Assembly: GCA_009840215.1 (NCBI GenBank)
Contig: VXOC01000060.1
Span: 1,376-34,167 of the forward strand
DNA length: 32,792 nt
Reading direction: 5' to 3'
DNA from: Gemmatimonadota bacterium
GTDB lineage: Bacteria > Gemmatimonadota > Gemmatimonadetes > Longimicrobiales > Gaopeijiaceae
Positions within the stretch are counted from its first letter, which is position 1. The number at the start of each line of letters is the position of its first letter. This document shows positions 1 to 11,491 of this stretch, one piece after another. A program made the position numbers and the translations under genes. A model generated the notes under the pieces. It did no database searches, was not told where the DNA came from, and saw nothing but the letters and a program-made list of their open reading frames with translations.

Positions 1-120
1 GGGGGTCGGTGTGGGCTTGGTCGGGCCCCCGCTCCTGGCCCGCCTGCCCCTCACCCCGGGGGGCGGCCCCGGCCCACCCGCGCCACCCCCCCAAACCCCC
101 CCCCCCGGCGGGGGCCGCGC
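1..120. other. Probable low-quality sequence at the window edge
   Basis: This stretch is dominated by long C and G homopolymers. The minus-strand reading frame that encodes a clean homocysteine methyltransferase down to about base 121 stays open here, but it abruptly gives Gly/Pro/Arg-rich residues with no family resemblance. The family normally continues with a conserved barrel strand and a Cys zinc ligand. I infer assembly or basecalling error at a contig end rather than biology. Translation from this part should not be trusted. Confidence 0.6.
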
Positions 121-692
121 GCGCGGCCTGCTCGACGGAAGCCCCCGATGCGGTCTTCCCGTCTTCGCCGTCCACCGTCACCTGGACGACTACGGGAAGA
201 TCACAACGGCTCTTCACCGCGCGAAACGCCTGCTCCAGCTCGCCGAGGTCGGAAAAGGTCTCCAGGATGAACCCGTCCACGCCGCCGGCGAGCAGGCCGT
301 CCACCTGGCGGCCGAAGTACTCCCGCGCCTCCTTCAGTGACGTGGGACCCAACGGCTCGACGCGAATCCCCAGCGGGCCGATCGCTCCAGCCACCGCGGC
401 CCGCCCACCCCCCGCCCGAACCGCAATCTCGGCGGCGAGACGGTTCAGCTCTTCGGTGCGTTCTTCAAGCCGGTGCGATGAGAGCTTCACCGGGTTCGCG
501 CCGAAGGTGTTGGTCTCCAATATCTCCGCCCCGGCTCGGACGTACTGCGCGTGAACCTCCCCCACCAGCTCGGGGTGCGTCGCATTGAGTTCGTCGTAGC
601 AGACGTTCACGAACACGCCCCGTTCATACAGCATCGTACCCATGGCCCCGTCCGCCACGAGAACCCGCCCGGCGCCGAGCATCGCTCTCAGG

Positions 693-700
<8 letters not shown>
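1..700 (-). CDS. Homocysteine S-methyltransferase domain protein (partial; possibly fused to methylenetetrahydrofolate reductase)
   Basis: The N-terminal homocysteine-binding barrel is clear. DGAMGTM lies at residues 17-23 from the GTG at 700, followed by the ETNTFGAN motif, AIGPLG and the FILETFSDL strand. The GTG overlaps the metH stop by 8 bases, with a purine-rich GAGAGG upstream inside metH; an ATG at 682 is the alternative start. The gene is therefore downstream of metH in the same operon and probably shares its SAM-responsive leader. Proteins with this start are often bifunctional enzymes with a C-terminal methylenetetrahydrofolate reductase, as in YitJ, which would supply methyl-folate to MetH. 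The window ends before that part and before the zinc ligands, so the fusion is inference. About 190 residues are reliable; the outermost 120 bases look corrupted. Confidence 0.85.
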
Positions 701-4670
<3,970 letters not shown>

Positions 4671-4671
4671 G

Positions 4672-4695
4672 CCTCCTCCGCCGGAGCCCCGGCGG
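4672..4695 (-). promoter_or_regulatory. metH ribosome binding site abutting a 7-bp hairpin
   Basis: On the minus strand CCGCCGG (4695-4689) pairs perfectly with CCGGCGG (4684-4678) across a four-base loop. The last two stem bases are also the first two of the GGAGGAGG ribosome binding site (4679-4672) for GTG 4670. The hairpin could limit ribosome access and act as the expression platform of the upstream SAM-sensing element. The pairing is seen in the sequence; the regulatory role is inferred. Confidence 0.5.
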
Positions 4696-4781
4696 TGCGG
4701 GATCCGGCCCTGCCGGTTCCCACCGGGCGAGAGGTGACGCGTCGCGTCGCGAGAAGGCCGTGCACCGGCGGCCGCGAACGA

Positions 4782-4797
4782 CCCGCATCGCTGCGGG
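4782..4797 (-). promoter_or_regulatory. GNRA-tetraloop hairpin beside the SAM-II-like aptamer
   Basis: On the minus strand CCCGCA (4797-4792) and TGCGGG (4787-4782) form a perfect 6-bp stem capped by GCGA. The stem shares its first base with the 3' end of the riboswitch pseudoknot, so the two could stack or compete. No T-tract follows, so it is not a classical terminator. Confidence 0.5.
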
Positions 4798-4847
4798 TGG
4801 CTTTTTAGCTGTTCCCGGCCGCAATACGCCACAAATCGCCGTGTGAT
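4795..4847 (-). promoter_or_regulatory. SAM-II-like (SAM_alpha) riboswitch in the metH leader
   Basis: On the minus strand the motifs GATTT (4837-4833), GTATTGC (4827-4821) and AGCTAAAAAG (4810-4801) occur in the order and approximate spacing of SAM-II aptamers such as the marine metagenome env12 structure. A short P1 stem is CGGC (4841-4838) with GCCG (4819-4816). The pseudoknot is GTGGC (4832-4828) with GCCAC (4801-4797), five perfect pairs replacing the different bases at this place in env12, which looks like covariation. The class binds S-adenosylmethionine and represses methionine genes, which fits metH just downstream. P1 is shorter than usual and the linker before AGCTAAAAAG is only about five bases and poor in A, so ligand binding is unproven. 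The SAM-V class, which shares a similar core, is the alternative. Confidence 0.75.
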
Positions 4848-4885
4848 CCCTTCGGTCCCGCCATTTGGCAGAGACCTGTGTCCCA

Positions 4886-4914
4886 TTCATAGCAAGGAAC
4901 CCGGCGGGCATCAA
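4886..4914 (-). promoter_or_regulatory. Sigma70-like promoter for metH
   Basis: On the minus strand TTGATG (4914-4909) and TATGAA (4891-4886) are separated by exactly 17 bases. The predicted transcript start near 4878 would place the SAM-II-like aptamer about 30 bases into the RNA and give a leader of about 210 bases before GTG 4670. Confidence 0.6.
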
Positions 4915-4919
4915 GGGGG

Positions 4920-5185
4920 TACGAGGGATTGTGTGTCGGCGTCGCACACTGACGGGAGCGGGGACGCGAGACCTCAGGTCGCCTCGCGTGTCGCCCCGGG
5001 ACTGGCGACAGGACGTTCCGAAGCCTAGTTTTTTTGGAAGCGTCCCGGGGTGAATTGCCCGACGATTGCACCGCCGACAACCCGGCGGGGCAATCCCCAA
5101 TGCTCCGCGGAAATGCTCGCAAGAGGCGAGACGGCTTTCAGGGGAATCGAGGACGCAGATTCAGCCTAGTTGGGAGGAGAACCAA
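4920..5185 (+). other. Hairpin-rich intergenic leader upstream of the first plug-protein gene
   Basis: Together with the metH leader this makes up the ~515-base gene-free gap between 4670 and 5186. Four plus-strand stem-loops are visible. ACGCGA/TCGCGT (4964-4969 with 4984-4989) encloses GACC/GGTC. GGACGTTCC pairs with GGAAGCGTCC (5011-5019 with 5036-5045, one bulge) around a loop containing seven T. ATTGCC/GGCAAT (5054-5059 with 5089-5094) encloses CCGCCG/CGGCGG (5071-5076 with 5083-5088). CTCGC/GCGAG is at 5116-5120 with 5126-5130. An imperfect palindrome GTGTG...CACAC is at 4931-4949. I saw no convincing plus-strand promoter or known riboswitch. Confidence 0.45.
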
Positions 5186-6367
5186 GTGAACGGCGTGAGC
5201 ACGAAGGTACGGTTCGCTCCGACCCGCGCAGCCCGGCCCGGCAGGATGTCGGGGCGGTCAATCGTCACGGCCGCGGTCCTGGCACTGTCGGCATTGTGCC
5301 TGACCTCGCCGCAGGAAGCGATGTCCCAGGAAACGGCGGCCGAGCGCGTCACGATCACGGGCCGCGTGGTGGACGCGCTCACCGGGGATCCCATCGCCGG
5401 CGTCGAGGTCGTGGTGCGTGGTGGAACCGATCCCGGCGGCACTCTCCAGGTCGTAACGGACGACGCCGGGGAATTCGAGATGTTTGACATCGCCGTGGGA
5501 GAGTACCGGCTCCACCTGAGCCACCTCGACTACAACCCGGCGGTAGGCGAGTTCACGGTCATGCGCTCCGGTGGCTTCGTCACCTCGATGCAGCCGCTGT
5601 CGGCGGGGTCCAACGAACTCATGACGGGGATCATCGGGGTGGTCACCGATCGTTCGAGCGGTGCTCTCCTCTCCGGCGTTTACGTGACGATGGGCGGTGG
5701 GCAGAGGGGGGTGATGTCGGATCTGCGCGGGGAGTTCGTGCTCGACCAGCTCGGCGGGGGCCAGCATGTCGTCGAGTTCTCCATGATCGGATACGCGCCG
5801 CGGGCGGACACCATCCGCGTCGTTCCCGGCCGCGTCACCACCGCGCAGGTTTCGCTGTCCGTCAACCCCGTCGAACTCGACCCCATCGAAGTCTCCGTCG
5901 AGAGGCGCGAAGTCGTCCTGCAGAGAAGGGGATTCTATCACCGCCAGAGGACAGGCTTCGGAAAGTTCCTGGACCGCGAGGAGATCGAGCTGCGGGCACC
6001 GACCGAGATGACGGATCTCTTCACCGGGATGGCGGGAGTCGACCTGTACACCGATCCGCTCAACCAGCTTGAGAAGTGGGTGGTGCTCCGTAGCGGCCGC
6101 ACCATGACCATGCAACCAAGGACGCTCGCGGAGGGGGACGAAGGGCCCGAGCCCGCCAGTGATGTCTATCAGCGCTGCTTTCCCCGCGTCTACCTCGACG
6201 GCTTTATCGTGCACCGCGGGGGAGACGAGCCCGCGCGGCTGGACACTTTCGTGGACCCGATGGTGGTCTCGGGGGTCGAAGTATACGCGACCACGGCCGG
6301 ACTTCCGCCCGAATACCAGGGGCACGGCGCCTTCTGCGGGACCATCCTGATCTGGACGAGACGCTGA
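5186..6367 (+). CDS. Secreted protein with two carboxypeptidase-regulatory domains and a TonB plug domain but no barrel
   Basis: The start is GTG 5186, which has GGGAGGAG six bases upstream; ATG 5246 is a weaker alternative. The 393-residue product has an N-terminal hydrophobic export signal (about 21-45). Two carboxypeptidase-D-regulatory-like beta domains follow (about 57-138 and 147-226), each opening with a G-V-V-D/T pattern. A TonB receptor plug-like domain covers 248-393. It ends in an IWTRR tail, the point where a TonB receptor would enter its beta barrel, so no barrel is present. Cys331 (CFPRVYLDG) and Cys384 (FCGTILIW) are shared with the paralog at 6592 and may form a disulfide. The likely location is the periplasm or outer membrane. 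Function is unknown; a substrate-binding or receptor-partner role is inference. Confidence 0.85.
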   Translation: MNGVSTKVRFAPTRAARPGRMSGRSIVTAAVLALSALCLTSPQEAMSQETAAERVTITGRVVDALTGDPIAGVEVVVRGGTDPGGTLQVVTDDAGEFEMFDIAVGEYRLHLSHLDYNPAVGEFTVMRSGGFVTSMQPLSAGSNELMTGIIGVVTDRSSGALLSGVYVTMGGGQRGVMSDLRGEFVLDQLGGGQHVVEFSMIGYAPRADTIRVVPGRVTTAQVSLSVNPVELDPIEVSVERREVVLQRRGFYHRQRTGFGKFLDREEIELRAPTEMTDLFTGMAGVDLYTDPLNQLEKWVVLRSGRTMTMQPRTLAEGDEGPEPASDVYQRCFPRVYLDGFIVHRGGDEPARLDTFVDPMVVSGVEVYATTAGLPPEYQGHGAFCGTILIWTRR

Positions 6368-6421
6368 GCAGGAATCCGCAGTGGTGAAAATGTCGAGGGC
6401 CGCGATAGCGCCGCTGGTGGC

Positions 6422-6586
6422 GTGGACAACCTGCACAACACGATCGACATCGAATATGTCATGAAGAATGGCCGTATGTATGAAGCGGCGACACTCACTG
6501 AAGTTTGGCCCCGCCGGAGGCCGCTCCCCACCCAGTGGTGGTGGAGGGTGGAGCCCCCCGACGTGCGGGAACGACAGAGGAGGTAA
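6422..6586 (+). pseudogene. C-terminal remnant of a TolB-type amidohydrolase
   Basis: The frame from 6422 to the TAA at 6584-6586 reads DNLHNTIDIEYVMKNGRMYE, then ATLTEVWPRRRPLP and a WWW-EPP tail. This matches the C-terminal ends of the two complete amidohydrolases nearby, which read DLRNTVDIRYVMKDGRLYDG (7805-11491) and DDIRNTNTVHQVMMNGRLYDG (11488-14880). Only about the last 55 codons remain; the preceding ~45 bases have no resemblance. There is no start codon with a ribosome binding site. The stop codon lies within the ribosome binding region of the next gene, as expected if an intact amidohydrolase once sat directly upstream of it. This is deletion debris from a third family member, now between two paralogous plug-protein genes. 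Confidence 0.8.
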
Positions 6587-6591
6587 CAGTC

Positions 6592-7635
6592 ATGCGAATC
6601 TTGCGAAGCCTCGGTTGGACGGCGTGCCTCGCCACGGCTCTCCATGCGGGGGCCGGCACGGCGGCGGCACAGGCACCCGCACGGGAATTCGTCTCCATCA
6701 CCGGCCGCGTGGTCGATGCCGTGACCAGAGAGCCGATCGCGGGGGTGACGGTGGTCCTGGAGGGGCTCGGCCTGCGCTTCGAAACGAACGTCAGCGGCGA
6801 GTTTGTCGTCGAGCGGATCGCGGTCGGCTCGTATCGGCTGCAACTCACCCACCCGGAATACAACCCGGCGGTCGGTGACTTCAATGTGTTGCGCGCCGGC
6901 GGCTTCGAAACGGCGATGGCACCCGTCGTCCAGGTGGGCAACGAACTCATTACCGGGATCATGGGCGTGCTGACGGACCGAAGTACCGGTGATCCCCTCG
7001 GCGGTGCGCGGGTGCAGCTCGACGGAGGTCTGGGCGGCACGCTGACGGATGGGCGTGGCCGGTTCATGATGGAGGAGCTGGCACCGGGCTGGCACACCAT
7101 CGGTTTCTCGCAATTCGGCTACGCGACCCGGACCGACTCGATCGAGGTGGTCGCCGGCCGCGTGACCAACGTGCAGGCTTCGCTCTCGGTGGATCCCGTA
7201 CAGCTTTCGCCTCTGGAGGTGGTTGTCGAGAGACGCGAAGTCGCCCTGCAGAAGACGGGGTTCTATGAGCGCCAGTCGGAGGGGTTCGGCGAATTCATCG
7301 ATCGTGAGGACATCGAGCTGCGCGGGCCGGCGGAGATGACGGACATGTTCCAGGGCCTTCCCGGAGTGCTGGTGCACTCGGAGGGCATTGACAAGAGCAT
7401 CGTTCTGCGCAGCGGCCGCATCGGGGACCTGGAGGGCAACTTCTGCTATCCGCGGGTCTATCTCGACGACATCCTGATTCATCGGGGCGGGGAGGAAGCG
7501 GCCGGAATCGACCACCTGCTCACACCGGGCGTGGTTGCCGGCGTCGAGATCTACCCGTCCACCGCGGGCATGCCGGCACAGTACAGTTCGACGGGGGCGA
7601 GCTGTGGGGTGATCGTGATCTGGACACGTCGTTGA
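6592..7635 (+). CDS. Secreted carboxypeptidase-regulatory/TonB-plug protein without barrel (paralog of 5186-6367)
   Basis: ATG 6592 has GAGGAGGT seven bases upstream. The 347-residue protein has a signal peptide ending near the AAAQ at 24-27. Two carboxypeptidase-regulatory-like domains are at about 35-112 and 120-200. A plug-like domain (about 220-347) ends at IVIWTRR with no beta barrel. It aligns along its whole length with the gene at 5186, including the stretches YNPAVG, VERREV and LRSGR and the cysteine pair (Cys285, Cys338). It lacks the ~30-residue insertion that the first copy has before its first plug cysteine. The tandem arrangement suggests duplication. The gene is followed by a strong terminator. 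The molecular role is not known. Confidence 0.86.
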   Translation: MRILRSLGWTACLATALHAGAGTAAAQAPAREFVSITGRVVDAVTREPIAGVTVVLEGLGLRFETNVSGEFVVERIAVGSYRLQLTHPEYNPAVGDFNVLRAGGFETAMAPVVQVGNELITGIMGVLTDRSTGDPLGGARVQLDGGLGGTLTDGRGRFMMEELAPGWHTIGFSQFGYATRTDSIEVVAGRVTNVQASLSVDPVQLSPLEVVVERREVALQKTGFYERQSEGFGEFIDREDIELRGPAEMTDMFQGLPGVLVHSEGIDKSIVLRSGRIGDLEGNFCYPRVYLDDILIHRGGEEAAGIDHLLTPGVVAGVEIYPSTAGMPAQYSSTGASCGVIVIWTRR

Positions 7636-7681
7636 GGCGGTAGCTCTCACTGCGCCGCGACGCGGATCGCGGCCCGAATGC

Positions 7682-7728
7682 GAGCGGCCCGCGCGGGACA
7701 GGTTTCCCGAGCGGGCCGCTCTCTTTCC
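7682..7728. terminator. Rho-independent terminator at a convergent gene junction
   Basis: GAGCGGCCCGC (7682-7692) pairs perfectly with GCGGGCCGCTC (7711-7721), an 11-bp stem followed on the plus strand by the T-rich TCTTTCC. It lies 47 bases after the plug-protein stop and best serves plus-strand transcription. The stem would form equally well in RNA from the converging amidohydrolase genes. Confidence 0.8.
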
Positions 7729-7755
7729 TGCCGGGCGGCCACTTGTGGACACCCA

Positions 7756-7793
7756 ACCCGAAATCTGACCAGAAAATCTGACCAGATTCGGGT
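7756..7793. repeat. Combined direct and inverted repeat between convergent genes
   Basis: AAATCTGACCAG occurs twice in tandem (7761-7772 and 7774-7785). The unit sits within a larger palindrome in which ACCCGAAATCTG (7756-7767) pairs with CAGATTCGGGT (7783-7793), with one unpaired A. It lies just downstream of the amidohydrolase stop at 7805. No T-tract follows on either strand, so a processing, RNA-stability or protein-binding site is more likely than a second terminator. Confidence 0.6.
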
Positions 7794-7804
7794 CGGTCTC
7801 TCCT

Positions 7805-10800
7805 TTACCGCCTCCTTATCCCGGCCGCCGCAGCGTTCGCGTCCGGTTCCGCCTGGCGCTTGCGCTCCATCGCGCGCTCCACGGGATACACCTCGTCGAG
7901 CGTCATGCCGTCGTACAGCCGCCCGTCCTTCATCACGTAGCGGATGTCGACGGTGTTGCGCAGATCGTCGAGCGGGTTGGAGTTCAGCACCACGATGTCG
8001 GCGAACTTGTCCTTCTCGATGCTGCCGAGCTGGGCTCCGAAGCCGATCGCCTCGGCACCCAGGATCGTCGCCGCCCTCAGGATGTCGTAAGGTGACGCCC
8101 CGCCGGCCCCCATGGCCCACATCTCCCAGTGATACCCGACGCCCTGCAGCTGGCCGTGGCTTCCGACGCCCACGCGGCCATCGGCCTCGAGCATCTTCTT
8201 CACGAATTCGGCGTGGCGGGGGAAGACGTGCTCCTCTTCCAGGAACCACCCGGCCGGGCCGGGGCTGCCCCCGGCGCCGGAGCCGCGCCGCCGCGTCCGC
8301 GCATCCAGGTAATCCGCGGGCGCGAACACGTTGAGCTTCTCGTCGTCGTGGGGGTTTTCGGTCACGTAGTAGTAGTTCTCGCCGAACGGACCCCCGTACG
8401 ACACCAGGAGGGTCGGCGAGTTCGTGGTCTCCGATTCCTCGAAGAGCTCCACCACATCCGAGTAGATCGGCGTGATCGGGAGGTTGTGCTCGATACCGGG
8501 ATAGCCGTCGATCGCGTGGGTCATGTCGATCTTGTAGTCGAGTCCGCCCTCGGTGGTCGGCATCAGCCTCAGTTCGCGCGCAGCCTGGATGATCCACTGC
8601 CGCTGCTGGCGGTTGCCGCTCATGTACATTTTGAGCGTTTTCGTGTCGAAGTATTGGGAATACCGCCGAAGAACGGTCCTGGCGTGGTCGGCGTCGCGGA
8701 TGTTCTCGCTGCTGAAGACGCCCGGGCCGGTCGAGTAGATCCGCGGCCCCGTCATGCCGCCCGTGAGCACCCGGTCGGTATAGCTCAGGATGTCGGTGAC
8801 CGCGGTCTGCGGATCGCGCGTGGTCGTGACGCCGTAGGAGAGCGTCGACAGGTACTGCCACACCTCCTCGGGGTGGACCTCGGGGACGAGCCACATGGCG
8901 TGATAGTGCGTGTCGATGAACCCGGGAACGAGCGTCTTGCCGGCCACATCGATCACCACCGCGCTGTCCGGGATCTCGACCGAGTCGGCCATCCCGACCT
9001 CCACGATCCGGTTGTCGGTGACGACCACCACCCCGTTCTCGATCACATCGGGCTCCCCGGTGGTGTCACCCGGCTGGTCCGCCATCGTGATGATGCGCCC
9101 TCCCGTGAGCGCCACCGTGCCGCGCGGGACATCCCGCGGCAGTTTGGCCTCGATCTTCCGCTCCTTCGCTTCGTAGGTTTCGGTCGAGTCTTCCAGGAAC
9201 TCCTTGTCGCCCTCGCGAATCCTGCCCGCCTTCTCGGCGAACTCCTCCGCGGCCCCGCGGATCGAGTCGGCACGCGCCATCAGCGAATCGGCCACCACCT
9301 GCACCGAGTCGGCGGTCAGCCGGTCGATCTCCGCCTCGAGCGAGTCGGGCACCTCCCCGTCCTCGTTCTTCACGCTGTCCGCCTCCGCACGCTTCTCCTT
9401 CAGCGTATCGGATATGGCGTCGGCCCGGGCGCGAATCAGTGCCCTGGCGTGCCGGATTTCCTCTTCCTCGGCCTCCTCCGCCTCGACGAAATCCAGGTCG
9501 TAGGAGAACAGCACGTTCCCCAGCGACCAGTGCACGGAGGAGCCGTCCGGCTCCCACGACGCGAACTCCCCGCCGACGTCGGTGAGCTTGCGCGACGTCC
9601 CCGGCGTGGTCACGACGGTGGCCGGTTGCGAACCCGCGTCCGGGATGTCCACCACGTAGATGTCCCGTCCGATCTGGGCGAAAGCCCGGTCCCCCTGGGG
9701 CGACAGGATCACCAGTCCCGCGGGCTGCGGGAACCCGGGCTCTGCGGGTGGATCGCGCTCGGGGTCGGGGTCGGTAGGGTCGGGGGTTTTCCGCCACGGG
9801 AACACACGCCTGGGCAGGTATTCCCACTGGTCCGGGTGCGGGTCGATGATTCCGGGCGCACCCACCATTCCCCGCACCAGGAGGTGGCTCTTGACGTCCG
9901 TCCCGTCCCACCGGAACGACACCAGGCCCTCGATCGGGCTGTAGGCGTAGATCCGGTCGGGCTCGTCGGCCGCGAAGTGCATCACGTCCCGCAGGCCGGT
10001 CGGCGAGATCACCTCGGGCTCGGCGGGCTCGATCCCCTCCGAGGGCACCCAGACGAATGCGCCGCCGAGCGGTCCGGCGAAAAGGCCGGATCCCGCCAGC
10101 AGGTCGCCGGCTGCACTCCGTGTCGCGACGACGCGGTCGCCTCCGGGCGCCCAGGCCACGTTCGAGTAGGCCGCCGGCGTAGCCGACAGCTGGACGGGCA
10201 CTCCGCCGCTGGCCGCCACCTTCATGATGTGGCCGCCCTCGGCGTCGTCCCAGCTCACGTAGGCGATCCACTGTCCGGCGGGCGACCACTGCGGGTGAAA
10301 CTCGCCCTCGTCCCGCCCGGTGAGGCGCATCGGTTCCCCATCGGGCATCTCCTGCACCCAGAGACGGTCGAAGGCGACAAAGGCCATCCGGTCCCCCGTG
10401 GGCGACGCCACCGGCGTGCGGACCTGGCTGGCCGTCACCATCGCGGTCGTGTCGATCTGGTAGGCGAACTCCACCTTTGGGCCGATCCCCAGCTTGACCT
10501 GGACCTCGAAGGGGATCTCGGCCGGGTCGCTCCCGTCCATCGGCACCTTCCAGATCTTGCCGCCGTACGAAACCACGATCGCCGCGCCGTCGGGGGTGAA
10601 GGAATACCCCGGCATCACGTCCAGCGGGGCCCGCGACTCCTTCTCGTCACGCTGGACCGGATACGCCAGCCATTCCTCGTTGCCCGTCGCGAGTTCGCGC
10701 TTGCGCAGTCCGGTCTCGGCGCCCCAGCGCGTGGCGTAGACCAGCCACTGTCCGTCGGGCGAGATCGCAGGCCGCATGCCCGAACCGTACCGGCTGGTCA

Positions 10801-11491
10801 TGACCGAACTCGTCGCCCTCTCCCGGTCGTAGCGGTACACCTGGTAGATCGGGAAGGTGGCGTTGTAGGTCCAGTCCGAGGACGATCGGGCGTACCAGAG
10901 GTAGCGACCGTCGGGGCTGAATGCGGCGCCGATGGACTTGCCGCCGGCCAGACCGCCAAGCGACGCCGGGGCTCCCCGGTCGGCGTTGAGCATGACGAGC
11001 TGGGCTGCGCCTCCCAGCCCCCCCGAGCGGCTCGCGACGATGTAGTCACCGCTCGGCTCCCACTCGGGCGACAGGTAGAGGTTGTTGTTGCCGCGCGTCA
11101 CCTGGGTGGTGTCGGTGCGGTCCAGCCGCATCGTCCAGATGTTGTCCCCTCCGCTGCGGTCGGAGACGAAGACCACCGACTCGCCGTCCGGGCTGAAGCG
11201 CGGCTGCACCTCGTAGGCCATCCCGGTGAGGAGGGGTGACGCTTCGCCGCCCGTGATGGGCATGGTGTAGAGGTCGCCCAGGAGGTCGAAGACGATCATC
11301 TGCCCGTCGGGGCTGACGTCGAGCGAGATCCAGGTCCCTTCCGTGGCCGTGAACTCCGCCGTCCGCGCGCTGCGCAGTGGCAGCGGGTTCTGCCGCCCTC
11401 CCGGCCGCTGGGCCTCCACCGGCGCGTAGAGGACCGCGAGCGCGAGCGCCGCCAGCGCAGCCGGTCCGAAAAACTTCATGCGGGGGCTCAT
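7805..11491 (-). CDS. Secreted TolB-propeller/amidohydrolase fusion with a coiled-coil insertion
   Basis: The 1228-residue protein has a signal peptide (about 5-27) and many TolB/PD40-type repeats (about 45-660) with recurring SPDG turns. An amidohydrolase domain covers about 790-1205. Its metal motif is DTHYH (His862, His864), with a candidate bridging lysine at 954 (LKMYM) and further histidines at 992 and 1002. Where many amidohydrolases have a catalytic Asp, this protein has GVGSHGQ (His1112), as does its paralog. A charged Ala/Glu/Asp/Ser segment of about 115 residues (668-784), strongly coiled-coil in character, separates the two halves; the paralog has only about 20 residues there. ATG 11491 overlaps the upstream stop as ATGA with GGGAGGTGA before it, so translation is coupled. 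The substrate is unknown; an amide, imide or peptide is plausible. Confidence 0.92.
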   Translation of the reverse strand: MSPRMKFFGPAALAALALAVLYAPVEAQRPGGRQNPLPLRSARTAEFTATEGTWISLDVSPDGQMIVFDLLGDLYTMPITGGEASPLLTGMAYEVQPRFSPDGESVVFVSDRSGGDNIWTMRLDRTDTTQVTRGNNNLYLSPEWEPSGDYIVASRSGGLGGAAQLVMLNADRGAPASLGGLAGGKSIGAAFSPDGRYLWYARSSSDWTYNATFPIYQVYRYDRERATSSVMTSRYGSGMRPAISPDGQWLVYATRWGAETGLRKRELATGNEEWLAYPVQRDEKESRAPLDVMPGYSFTPDGAAIVVSYGGKIWKVPMDGSDPAEIPFEVQVKLGIGPKVEFAYQIDTTAMVTASQVRTPVASPTGDRMAFVAFDRLWVQEMPDGEPMRLTGRDEGEFHPQWSPAGQWIAYVSWDDAEGGHIMKVAASGGVPVQLSATPAAYSNVAWAPGGDRVVATRSAAGDLLAGSGLFAGPLGGAFVWVPSEGIEPAEPEVISPTGLRDVMHFAADEPDRIYAYSPIEGLVSFRWDGTDVKSHLLVRGMVGAPGIIDPHPDQWEYLPRRVFPWRKTPDPTDPDPERDPPAEPGFPQPAGLVILSPQGDRAFAQIGRDIYVVDIPDAGSQPATVVTTPGTSRKLTDVGGEFASWEPDGSSVHWSLGNVLFSYDLDFVEAEEAEEEEIRHARALIRARADAISDTLKEKRAEADSVKNEDGEVPDSLEAEIDRLTADSVQVVADSLMARADSIRGAAEEFAEKAGRIREGDKEFLEDSTETYEAKERKIEAKLPRDVPRGTVALTGGRIITMADQPGDTTGEPDVIENGVVVVTDNRIVEVGMADSVEIPDSAVVIDVAGKTLVPGFIDTHYHAMWLVPEVHPEEVWQYLSTLSYGVTTTRDPQTAVTDILSYTDRVLTGGMTGPRIYSTGPGVFSSENIRDADHARTVLRRYSQYFDTKTLKMYMSGNRQQRQWIIQAARELRLMPTTEGGLDYKIDMTHAIDGYPGIEHNLPITPIYSDVVELFEESETTNSPTLLVSYGGPFGENYYYVTENPHDDEKLNVFAPADYLDARTRRRGSGAGGSPGPAGWFLEEEHVFPRHAEFVKKMLEADGRVGVGSHGQLQGVGYHWEMWAMGAGGASPYDILRAATILGAEAIGFGAQLGSIEKDKFADIVVLNSNPLDDLRNTVDIRYVMKDGRLYDGMTLDEVYPVERAMERKRQAEPDANAAAAGIRRR

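Noticed and set aside
5100-5185. c-di-GMP (GEMM-I) riboswitch before the first plug gene
   Set aside because: A GGACGCAG...GCC stretch recalls GEMM, but the two-helix core and tetraloop receptor are missing.
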